DNA of 64,000 nucleotides from Gammaproteobacteria bacterium. GTDB taxonomy: Bacteria; Pseudomonadota; Gammaproteobacteria; Eutrophobiales; Eutrophobiaceae. The notes below the pieces were generated by a model. That model did no database searches and was not told where the DNA came from. It saw only the letters and a program-made list of their open reading frames with translations. Location: the NCBI GenBank assembly GCA_028281365.1, contig JANQJZ010000048.1, positions 1 to 64,000 on the forward strand, read 5' to 3'. Shown piece after piece: positions 1 to 7,350 of this stretch (its first letter is position 1; every line of letters starts with the position of its first letter). Position numbers and translations under genes: made by a program.

Positions 1-210
1 TGTATTTCCAACAATGATTTGATCAGGTTGTGGCTTCAGGTGTTCTGCTTTGTAACCCGACATGACATCAATACCCAACTTCTCAAGTTGGGTGCTCATA
101 GGAGGATAAACATTTTCATCTGAACCCGTTACAGCGTGACCAAGTGTACGGGCAATCTGTGCAATCCCGCCCATAAATGTTCCACAAATACCCAGAATGT
201 GGATATGCAT
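1..210 (-). CDS. mpl: Mpl, murein tripeptide ligase (partial, N-terminal 70 residues)
   Basis: Recycles cell-wall tripeptide by ligating L-Ala-D-Glu-mesoDAP to UDP-MurNAc in the cytoplasm. The visible N terminus reads MHIHILGICGTFMGG, followed by LGHAVTGSD and VYPPMST, the nucleotide-binding Rossmann start typical of Mpl and distinct from MurC. The rest lies beyond the left edge. The start codon overlaps the stop of the upstream membrane-protein gene by one base (TAATG), so the two are probably translationally coupled. The family is clear from these motifs; only the C-terminal part is missing. Confidence 0.93.
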   Translation of the reverse strand, partial: MHIHILGICGTFMGGIAQIARTLGHAVTGSDENVYPPMSTQLEKLGIDVMSGYKAEHLKPQPDQIIVGNT

Positions 211-752
211 TAACTGACTTCCCCGGGAATCACGACAGCAGTCAGGCTAACGACAATCAGGATATAAGCGATCGAAAACATTAGTGCAGAAAATAAATTA
301 ACTTCTAATGCATGTCGTAATATATGTGCCATGATTAGAATATTCCAACATGCGAGTAAGGCCAGGAGCATCAAACCAAATCCCTGGCCTGACTGTGCTG
401 TTAATTCATTGCTGTCTCCTATGCCAATCATCAAATAGATAGGAAAAGCAATAATGCTAATTATGACTCCTGTGCCCGATAGTGCTGTTACTGTTTGTAT
501 CCAACGTGATGATTTGCCTTTTATTTGTAATAGTATTTGCGTAAAAATCATTATTAATAAAATTTCGAGTAAAGCTGCAAATATTGCTTTATCGACAGAT
601 TCTGTTAACAACACCAACACGACAGAGCAAATGCCATAAACCAGCAAACACAGTGTTAGTAAATTTTTTGATTCCGGGATATCTTGCGGACCTTTAATAA
701 ATCGACAAATATCGAAAAAAGCGAGGAAAATGATCTTGCTTGCAGCTAGCAT
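210..752 (-). CDS. Predicted inner-membrane protein, possibly Yip1-like, upstream of mpl
   Basis: A 180-residue protein with about five hydrophobic segments (around residues 32-50, 55-76, 90-111, 125-145 and 152-175) after an amphipathic N terminus containing FLAFFDICRFIKGPQDIP. The many membrane segments and this N-terminal motif recall Yip1-type small membrane proteins, but I do not recognise a characterised homologue. It ends in a TAATG overlap with mpl, so it is co-transcribed with a cell-wall recycling gene; whether it takes part in that process is unknown. Confidence 0.8.
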   Translation of the reverse strand: MLAASKIIFLAFFDICRFIKGPQDIPESKNLLTLCLLVYGICSVVLVLLTESVDKAIFAALLEILLIMIFTQILLQIKGKSSRWIQTVTALSGTGVIISIIAFPIYLMIGIGDSNELTAQSGQGFGLMLLALLACWNILIMAHILRHALEVNLFSALMFSIAYILIVVSLTAVVIPGEVS

Positions 753-856
753 AATTATTCAATAAATCCAAATATGATTATTTTTCCGACCACATACTAC
801 AGGAATTAAGATGCGGATGACGAATGATAATTTTGTAAAACAAACAGGTATTTAAG

Positions 857-871
857 ATAGAAAATATCTAT
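857..871. promoter_or_regulatory. Candidate OxyR half-site upstream of dps
   Basis: ATAG, seven bases, CTAT: the spacing of one OxyR tetranucleotide pair, about 80 bases before the dps start. dps is OxyR-controlled in several proteobacteria. The expected second half-site further downstream is only weakly matched in this very AT-rich stretch, so a chance match is possible. Confidence 0.25.
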
Positions 872-951
872 TAATATTATTAATTTAATTAGTTTTAACT
901 TTTTCTTTTTAATGGTTAAAATAGATAAAAACTTATCACCGGAGAACCATT

Positions 952-1425
952 ATGGAAATTAATATTGGTATTACTGAAGAACAGCGAGAAAAAATCGCTG
1001 AGGGATTATCCAGATTATTAGCTGATAGTTATACACTTTATCTAAAGACACATAACTTTCACTGGAACGTCACAGGTCCAATGTTTACAACATTACATAC
1101 TCTATTTGAAACACACTATACAGAGTTGGCAATGGCTGTAGACGAGATTGCCGAGAGGATACGCGCATTAGGTATGCCCGCACCGGGTTCTTACAAACAA
1201 TTTGCCGAATTGTCTGCAATTGAGGAAGAAACTGGTACACCCAATGCCGAAGATATGATCAAACAACTTATCGAGGGACAGCAAACTGTAGTAAGAACCG
1301 CACGTTCAGTTTTTCCTTTAGTTGATGAAGCGAATGATGAACCTTCTGCAGACCTGCTGACACAACGCATGCAAATTCATGAAAAGAATGCATGGATGTT
1401 AAGGAGCTTATTGGAAAATTCCTGA
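952..1425 (+). CDS. dps: Dps-family ferroxidase / DNA-protection protein
   Basis: A 157-residue four-helix ferritin-like protein that forms dodecamers, oxidises Fe(II) with peroxide, stores iron and can shield DNA. The inter-subunit ferroxidase ligands are visible: H37 (FHWNV), H49, D64 and E68, with the same spacings (12, 15, 4) as in E. coli Dps. The short N terminus lacks the lysine-rich DNA-binding tail of E. coli Dps, so direct DNA binding may be weak. GGAG lies seven bases before the ATG. It is a single gene flanked by divergent and convergent neighbours; the AT-rich upstream region has a possible OxyR half-site. Confidence 0.93.
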   Translation: MEINIGITEEQREKIAEGLSRLLADSYTLYLKTHNFHWNVTGPMFTTLHTLFETHYTELAMAVDEIAERIRALGMPAPGSYKQFAELSAIEEETGTPNAEDMIKQLIEGQQTVVRTARSVFPLVDEANDEPSADLLTQRMQIHEKNAWMLRSLLENS

Positions 1426-1430
1426 TACAG

Positions 1431-2582
1431 TTATAAACGACTACGAAAGGATTTGTAGTCGTGTTGTTTAATTAATTTATAATTTTCATTTCCATCAAAC
1501 AAATAAGTAGAGGGTAAATTAATACCATTAAACATATTTGCCTTAACCTGCATATAAGCTCCAACATTTTCAAAAACAATTCGACTTCCTATTTCAAGTG
1601 GTTCATCAAAAAAATAATCACCAAATAGATCTCCGCTTAAACAACTACAACCAACCAGATGATAATTGTATCCTCCCTGTTTAACAGCGTTCATTACTTT
1701 TGGTTGATACTGATATTCAAAAACTTCCGGCATGTGATTAACAGTTGTATCAAGAACGGCGAGAGTTTTATTTTTATATTCTATTAAATCAATAACACTT
1801 GAAACCAGATGGCCTGCATTTCCGGTAATTGCCTTTCCAGGCTCAAAATAAACTATCAGGTTATTATTATTTACTAACTGATTTACTGTTTCTTCTAATG
1901 GCGTTAAATCAGATTGATTATTAAACAGATATCCTCCTCCCAGGTTTATCCATTTCAACTCAAGCCTGTATTGAGATAAGTTCGACATAACATGTTCGAT
2001 ACTTATTTTAAGATCATTAAAATCTACAGATTCACAATTATTATGGATATGCACACCTTCAACTGACTTCCAATCAAGTTTCTGTCGCGTGTTAGCTTCT
2101 GCCAGTTGTTGAAGTGTGACGCCTAATTTTGAATCAGGACGACATGGATCGTAACGTTTGTCCTTAACAAACGATAGTTCAGGGTTTATACGAATCCCAC
2201 AACTCGCTTTTTTATTTATCTTATCTGCAAAATGTTTCCACTGGTTTATAGAGTTTAAGGTAATAAAATCACATAACCCGATTAATCTGTCCCATTCATC
2301 ATTACGATATCCGGGGGTTGCAATATGAATAGTTTGATCTTCGTCAAGTAATTCCTTTGCAAGTAACACTTCAAACAGAGAACTACAGGAAAATCCGGAG
2401 ACTCCTGGTTTGATACATGCCATTACATCGAACATACATGCCGATTTCATAGAATAAAGTGATATTAAACCGGTATTGGTTTTCAGCTGTTCCAAGCAAT
2501 CGAGTACTTTTGAAATTATCGATTGGTCATAGACATAAGACGGGGTTATTAAATCCTGGTTATGGAAAATTGAATCATTCAT
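1431..2582 (-). CDS. nspC: Carboxynorspermidine/carboxyspermidine decarboxylase, NspC-like
   Basis: A fold-III PLP decarboxylase of 383 residues, expected to convert carboxy(nor)spermidine to (nor)spermidine. Visible motifs are the PLP lysine K46 in LYSMKSA, FSCSSLFE, RINPE, HIHNNCES, the phosphate-binding LGGGY, EPGKA, and the C-terminal catalytic segment GCSCLSGD followed by ENVGAYM. These match NspC rather than LysA or SpeA. The usual partner, carboxynorspermidine dehydrogenase, is not adjacent; the gene faces dps tail to tail with only a few bases between them. The lysine motif (MKS) differs from the more usual LKA/LKC, suggesting a divergent clade, so the exact substrate is inferred. Confidence 0.85.
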   Translation of the reverse strand: MNDSIFHNQDLITPSYVYDQSIISKVLDCLEQLKTNTGLISLYSMKSACMFDVMACIKPGVSGFSCSSLFEVLLAKELLDEDQTIHIATPGYRNDEWDRLIGLCDFITLNSINQWKHFADKINKKASCGIRINPELSFVKDKRYDPCRPDSKLGVTLQQLAEANTRQKLDWKSVEGVHIHNNCESVDFNDLKISIEHVMSNLSQYRLELKWINLGGGYLFNNQSDLTPLEETVNQLVNNNNLIVYFEPGKAITGNAGHLVSSVIDLIEYKNKTLAVLDTTVNHMPEVFEYQYQPKVMNAVKQGGYNYHLVGCSCLSGDLFGDYFFDEPLEIGSRIVFENVGAYMQVKANMFNGINLPSTYLFDGNENYKLIKQHDYKSFRSRL

Positions 2583-2641
2583 GTTATCGTAGTTCTTATA
2601 TATATATTATGAGAAGAATCAGCAAATAGAGGTTCGTTTAA

Positions 2642-3025
2642 ATGAGTTACAAATTTACTATATTTATTTCAACTTTATTCTTTTGTTTCAGCATTAATGT
2701 AATGGCGGAATACAAAACTACCGGCGAAATGACCAGGGAAGAATATCAAAAGGTTTCAGAAGCGTCAGCTGAATATAATACATGTCTTAATGAATTTGCC
2801 ATGTCTCAATTGGAAAAACAAACTGACCCACGTGTTATTGCTGATCACTCCATGAAGCAATGTGCATATATACTGGAAGATTTGCATAATTTTTTGTTGA
2901 CGGGTAACTACGCACCAGAGCCTACAACCCGCTTTGTCAGTAGTATCAGCAATCGAAGTGCTAACAAACTATTATCAAACTTGATGATGTTTATGGCCAC
3001 CCGGGAACAGACACCACAAAAATAA
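2642..3025 (+). CDS. Small exported protein of unknown function
   Basis: 127 residues starting with a clear Sec signal peptide (about residues 1-22, hydrophobic core then NVMAE), giving a mature protein of about 105 residues with two cysteines (near 48 and 73) that could form a disulfide in the periplasm. The rest looks helical and polar. I do not recognise the family. It is divergent from the NspC-like gene and convergent with rppH. Confidence 0.7.
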   Translation: MSYKFTIFISTLFFCFSINVMAEYKTTGEMTREEYQKVSEASAEYNTCLNEFAMSQLEKQTDPRVIADHSMKQCAYILEDLHNFLLTGNYAPEPTTRFVSSISNRSANKLLSNLMMFMATREQTPQK

Positions 3026-3051
3026 ATTATCGGTTAATTTCCGGGCTATGA

Positions 3052-3531
3052 TTAAAACCGGGTATTATAATAGGGAGCCAATTGATTCAGGGCTTGTTGG
3101 TATACTTTTCGTTTAAAAGAAACAACTTCATCTATTGGATACCAGAAATCAACCCACTTCCATAAATCAAATTCAGGATCGCTTGAGTAACCAAGATTCA
3201 CGTGACTTTCGTCAACCACAAGCTTTAACAGGTACCAGATTTGTTTCTGGCCAATACATATCGGGTATGTATTGTGACGAATAAAACGCTTCGGTAACCA
3301 GTATCGAAGCCAATCATCAGTTGATCCTATGACTTCAACATGGTGTGGTTCTAAGCCTGTTTCTTCCTTAAGCTCACGATACATAGCAGATTCAACTTCC
3401 TCGTCCTGCTTAATCCCGCCTTGAGGAAATTGCCATGCATTCATACCACAACGACGGCCCCAAAAAACCTGACCATCGTTATTCAATAATATGATACCTA
3501 CATTTGCCCTGAATCCATCTGAATCAATCAT
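3052..3531 (-). CDS. rppH: RppH, RNA 5'-pyrophosphohydrolase
   Basis: A Nudix hydrolase of 159 residues that removes pyrophosphate from 5'-triphosphate mRNAs and so triggers RNase E-dependent decay. The full Nudix box spans G38 to L60 (GGI...REL.EETGL). The N terminus ([24 protein letters not shown]) and the tryptophan-rich segment WKWVDFWYP are diagnostic of RppH/NudH. An HAD-IB phosphatase follows on the other strand, a pairing also known from Pseudomonas. Confidence 0.96.
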   Translation of the reverse strand: MIDSDGFRANVGIILLNNDGQVFWGRRCGMNAWQFPQGGIKQDEEVESAMYRELKEETGLEPHHVEVIGSTDDWLRYWLPKRFIRHNTYPICIGQKQIWYLLKLVVDESHVNLGYSSDPEFDLWKWVDFWYPIDEVVSFKRKVYQQALNQLAPYYNTRF

Positions 3532-3907
3532 GCCTTGTTCACCTGAAAATATTGCCTGATTTTCTAATAATCGAACAAAACAAGCAAACCTTCAGAAAAC
3601 ATTTGCCTTCTATCTATTAATTCCAGGCTCGTATATTGTGCGAGTTGGCGAGATGATAACGTAGGACTGGTGCGTTATGCGCGTGCTCGCGACCGCAATC
3701 ATAGCCATAGCTCTGGCGAAGGGAGCACGTGCGGGCATAACGTGCCAAAACAAGTTAGCATTCGTCAAACAATTGTATGCAAATAAACTTTCTTTTGATT
3801 CGCTATAACACTTAAAAAGATAAAGTCACTAGTCTAATAATTTAGTGGACTCGCGCAATATGCGGGCTAAACTAGCCGCTTTTCATCAAACAGGAAAGTC
3901 ATTAAAA
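3532..3907. other. Intergenic region with one structured element
   Basis: A 376-base gap between divergent rppH and the HAD phosphatase. It holds the GC-rich hairpin element described separately (3669-3746); the rest is AT-rich and should contain both promoters. No convincing coding sequence is seen. Confidence 0.6.
3669..3746. repeat. GC-rich hairpin element, palindromic-repeat type
   Basis: Two long arms, GGTGCGTTATGCGCGTGCTC at the left and GAGCACGTGC...GCATAACGTGCC at the right, are complementary with small bulges, and the loop contains an inner hairpin (GCCA...TGGC). Its base composition contrasts with the AT-rich surroundings. The GGTGCGTTATGC core resembles dispersed palindromic intergenic repeats known from many proteobacteria. 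It could also be transcribed as a structured RNA. I saw no second full copy in this window. Confidence 0.55.
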
Positions 3908-4558
3908 GTGAAGCTGGCAATTTTTGACCTCGATAACACGCTAATCGCTGGCGATAGTGATTGTCTATGGGGTGAATTTCTTAGTGAACACGGCCATGTA
4001 GACTCAGCCGCATATCGAGCTGAACATGATCAATATTATCAGGATTATCTTGATGGCCAGCTGGACATTAATGCGTTTCTTCACTTCCAGTTAAAACCAC
4101 TTGCTGAAAATGATGTGGATAAACTTGAACAATGGCGAAAAGAATATCTTGCAGAAAAAATTAAACCGATAATTTTACCCAAAGCCATTGAGCTCGTAGA
4201 AGAACACCGTCAACAAGATCATGAATTATTGATTATTACTGCAACTAATCGTTTTCTTACTGAGCCAATTGCAAAAGAATTTAGTATTGATAACCTGATT
4301 GCCTGCGAGCCGGAAATAATTAATGGACAATACACTGGTCGTACAGTTGGTACCCCATCCTATGCACATGGAAAAGTAAAACGTTTCCATGAATGGTTAA
4401 ACAATAAAAAGTCTCCGGATGAAAGTTGGTTCTATAGCGATTCACACAACGATATCCCTTTATTACGCGAGGTCGATCACGCCATTGCCGTTGATCCGGA
4501 TGAATCCTTAAAAGAAGAAGCAGAAAAAACAGGCTGGCCGATTATCAGTTTAAGATAG
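3908..4558 (+). CDS. HAD-IB family phosphatase (SerB/CicA-like)
   Basis: A haloacid-dehalogenase phosphatase of about 216 residues. Motif I is DLDNT with the nucleophile at residue 7; motif II is IITATN; motif IV is SDSHNDIPLL. The helical cap between motifs I and II is that of subfamily IB. Such enzymes act on phosphoserine, histidinol phosphate or similar small phosphates; the substrate cannot be read from the sequence. I choose the GTG at 3908 (VKLAIFDLDNT, preceded by AGGAAA at ten bases) because homologues begin just before motif I; an open frame extends upstream to a GTG at 3845 and an ATG at 3860. Confidence 0.85.
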   Translation: MKLAIFDLDNTLIAGDSDCLWGEFLSEHGHVDSAAYRAEHDQYYQDYLDGQLDINAFLHFQLKPLAENDVDKLEQWRKEYLAEKIKPIILPKAIELVEEHRQQDHELLIITATNRFLTEPIAKEFSIDNLIACEPEIINGQYTGRTVGTPSYAHGKVKRFHEWLNNKKSPDESWFYSDSHNDIPLLREVDHAIAVDPDESLKEEAEKTGWPIISLR

Positions 4559-4584
4559 GAAAATACTATACACATCAATTGCTA

Positions 4585-4729
4585 TTAGGTACTTATTATT
4601 AATTAGGATTTTTTCGTGAGTGTAAGGCAATGCAGCGCGCAGAACCGGAGTGTATAGATAATACATGAGGATTCGAGCACTGCATTAACGCAGCAATCGC
4701 GGAAAAAGACAATTAAGAATAGTGCCTAA
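4585..4729. mobile_element. MITE-like element with terminal inverted repeats
   Basis: About 145 bases bounded by imperfect inverted repeats: TTAGGTACTTATT...TTAATT at the left matches the complement of AATTAAGAATAGTGCCTAA at the right. The inside has further self-complementarity (GCAATGCAGCG with ACTGCATTAACGCAGC) and no coding capacity. The right terminus contains the stop codon of mdh. The structure fits a non-autonomous miniature transposable element; no matching transposase is in the window. Confidence 0.55.
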
Positions 4730-5703
4730 AGGATATTGGCGACAGCGTCTCTTTCTTCTTCCAGCTCTTTTTGTGTCGCATCCAGTTTAGATTGACTAAA
4801 TTCATCGATTTCTAATCCCTGTACTATTGAGTAGTCGCCATCTTTACAGGTGCAAGGAAAAGAAAACATTAAACCTTCCGGTATACCATAACTGCCATCA
4901 CTCGGAACACCCATACTGACCCAATCATCATCAGGCGTGCCTAAAACCCAATCACGAATATGATCGATAGCACCATTGGCAGCAGACGCAGCACTGGAAG
5001 CACCACGTGCATCGATAATCTCGGCACCACGTTTCGCGACACGAGGAATATATTCATCCTTGTACCAATTAAAATCGACCATATCTTTTGCTGACTTTCC
5101 AGCAATGGTGGTATTAGTTAAATCGGGATACTGGGTTGTCGAGTGATTACCCCAGATCGTCATTTTTTTTATGTCACTGACTGCTGAATCTGTCTTGGCA
5201 GCAAGTTGCGCTAATGCACGATTATGATCGAGTCGTGTCATCGCAGTAAAATTTCTTCGGTTCAAATCAGGTGCACTTAACATCGCCGTATGTGCATTGG
5301 TATTTGCCGGATTACCGACAACCAGAACTTTTACATCACGACTGGCATTTTCATTCAGGGCCTGTCCCTGAACCTTAAAAATACCACCATTCGCTTCCAG
5401 TAGATCACTACGTTCCATTCCCGGGCCACGAGGTTTTGCACCAACTAATAAGGCATAATCGACATCTTTAAATGCAGTACTGGCATCATCTGCCAAAACA
5501 AAACCGGCTGCGAGTGGAAAAGCACAATCGTCTATCTCCATAACGACACCTTCCAGTGCCTTCATTGCCGGTGTGATCTCCAACAGTTGTAAGATTACAG
5601 GTTGATCAGGTCCCAACATTTGACCAGATGCGATTCTGAATAAAAGTGAATAACCAATTTGACCTGCTGCCCCGGTAACAGCAACACGAACAGGGGATTT
5701 CAT
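4726..5703 (-). CDS. mdh: Malate dehydrogenase (NAD-dependent, type 2)
   Basis: Oxidises malate to oxaloacetate in the TCA cycle; 325 residues, typical of the MDH type 2 family. Visible are the NAD-binding [10 protein letters not shown] near residue 11, the substrate-binding MERSDLL loop, [16 protein letters not shown], and the catalytic histidine in [12 protein letters not shown]. It lies directly downstream of gltA on the same strand. The last codons and the TAG stop run into the inverted repeat of the MITE-like element, so the native C terminus may have been slightly altered. Confidence 0.96.
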   Translation of the reverse strand: MKSPVRVAVTGAAGQIGYSLLFRIASGQMLGPDQPVILQLLEITPAMKALEGVVMEIDDCAFPLAAGFVLADDASTAFKDVDYALLVGAKPRGPGMERSDLLEANGGIFKVQGQALNENASRDVKVLVVGNPANTNAHTAMLSAPDLNRRNFTAMTRLDHNRALAQLAAKTDSAVSDIKKMTIWGNHSTTQYPDLTNTTIAGKSAKDMVDFNWYKDEYIPRVAKRGAEIIDARGASSAASAANGAIDHIRDWVLGTPDDDWVSMGVPSDGSYGIPEGLMFSFPCTCKDGDYSIVQGLEIDEFSQSKLDATQKELEEERDAVANIL

Positions 5704-5744
5704 TTTTACAAGTTCTCCTTAATAATTTTATTTATCAGTATGTT

Positions 5745-7040
5745 TTAACCACGTTTTTCTATAGGGATATAGTCACGTGTTTCTGAACCAATGTAGAGTT
5801 GTCTCGGACGTCCAATCTTGAAATCAGGATCCTCCATCATTTCTAACCATTGCGCTATCCAACCTGCTGATCTTGCCAGGGCAAACATCACGGTATACAT
5901 CGGTGTCGGGATACCCAGTGCCTTAAGAATAATACCTGAATAGAAATCAACGTTTGGATAGAGTTTACGTTCAATAAAGTAGTCATCCTTCAGTGCAATC
6001 TCTTCCAGTTGCATCGCAATCTCAAATGTTGGTTGATCGACTGTATCGATCGCTTCGAGTAAATCATGACAAACCTGTCTGATGATCGTCGCACGCGGAT
6101 CATAATTTTTGTACACACGATGACCAAAGCCCATCAATCTGAACGAATCGTCTTTATCTTTAGCTCGTGCAATAAATTTTGGAATATTGTCAGCAGATTC
6201 AATCTGAGCCAACATTCTTAATACCGCCTCGTTGGCACCGCCATGCGCACGACCCCATAGAGTGACAACACCCGCAGCAATACAGGCAAATGGATTAGCT
6301 TCAGCGCTGCCCGCCAGGCGAACTGTTGATGTCGAAGCATTTTGTTCATGGTCTGCATGCAATATAAGCATCAGGTTTAATGCACGTACGGCAACAGGAT
6401 CGGGAATATATTCCCGCATTGGAACCGAGAACATCATATTCAGGAAGTTTTCGACGTAGCCCAAATCATCACGGGAATAGACAAACGGGTGACCCATTGC
6501 ATAGTTGTAGCAGTGTGCTGCCAAAATCGGCATCTTGGCAATAACCCGAATAGCGGTTAAATCACGATCTTCAGGATCGTTTATATCCATTGCCTCGTGA
6601 TAATAAGAGGATAGCGCACCGGTAACACCGATCAGCATCGACATCGGATGTGCATCATAACGATAACCGGTATAAAACCGTTCCAGATGTTCATGCACCA
6701 TATTGCGCTTATTTAAATTTAAACGAAATTGATCAAACCCAGATTGAGTCGGGAGTTCTCCATATAACAACAGATAACATACTTCGAGGTAAGAACTGTT
6801 TTCGGCCAATTGTTCAATTGGATAACCACGGTGAAGTAATATGCCCTTTTCACCATCCAGATAAGTGATTGCACTCCTGCAAGATGCTGTTGTTACAAAA
6901 CCCGGATCGAAAGTAAACATACCGAGTTCCTTGTAAAGTGTTTTGGTATCGATGACCGGAGCACCATATACCCCTGTAAGAATTGGACACTCTATCTCTT
7001 TGCCGGTGCGATTATCGGTAATTGTGACCGTATCAGCCAT
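5745..7040 (-). CDS. gltA: Citrate synthase (type II)
   Basis: Condenses acetyl-CoA with oxaloacetate. About 431 residues, the length of the hexameric, NADH-sensitive type II enzymes. Visible are [12 protein letters not shown], the catalytic histidines in [11 protein letters not shown] and [14 protein letters not shown], and the catalytic aspartate in YPNVDFYSG. The start at 7040 (MADTVTITD) is preferred because GGGAGAA sits just upstream and family members begin there; an open frame extends 29 codons further to 7127. It is divergent from sucA and followed by mdh. Confidence 0.96.
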   Translation of the reverse strand: MADTVTITDNRTGKEIECPILTGVYGAPVIDTKTLYKELGMFTFDPGFVTTASCRSAITYLDGEKGILLHRGYPIEQLAENSSYLEVCYLLLYGELPTQSGFDQFRLNLNKRNMVHEHLERFYTGYRYDAHPMSMLIGVTGALSSYYHEAMDINDPEDRDLTAIRVIAKMPILAAHCYNYAMGHPFVYSRDDLGYVENFLNMMFSVPMREYIPDPVAVRALNLMLILHADHEQNASTSTVRLAGSAEANPFACIAAGVVTLWGRAHGGANEAVLRMLAQIESADNIPKFIARAKDKDDSFRLMGFGHRVYKNYDPRATIIRQVCHDLLEAIDTVDQPTFEIAMQLEEIALKDDYFIERKLYPNVDFYSGIILKALGIPTPMYTVMFALARSAGWIAQWLEMMEDPDFKIGRPRQLYIGSETRDYIPIEKRG

Positions 7041-7350
7041 TAAACTTCTCCCTAACTTTTGTCTTATATTTATTGTTGTGATTTGAAAAATGGCATAAGC
7101 ATACAGCCCTTTATGGCATTGCAGCAAGGCCAGTTAAACCAGTTCGGTCTGGTTTATGCATAAAATTAGCAACAAGTAAATGAAAAATAGTCTAAAGTTA
7201 TAGGAATTATTTTCAGGAAATCTTATAGTTAGATGTAATATCTAGATTAATTCAGCCAATTATTACAGTACGATGAATTTTTTTTTCAAAATTCTCGTCA
7301 TATTGACTCAAACTGGTAACAAACATAATAAGAAAATGAAGGAATAGCCC

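Noticed and set aside
7041-7127. Upstream extension of gltA
   Set aside because: The added 29 residues do not resemble citrate synthases and the good ribosome site precedes the ATG at 7040.
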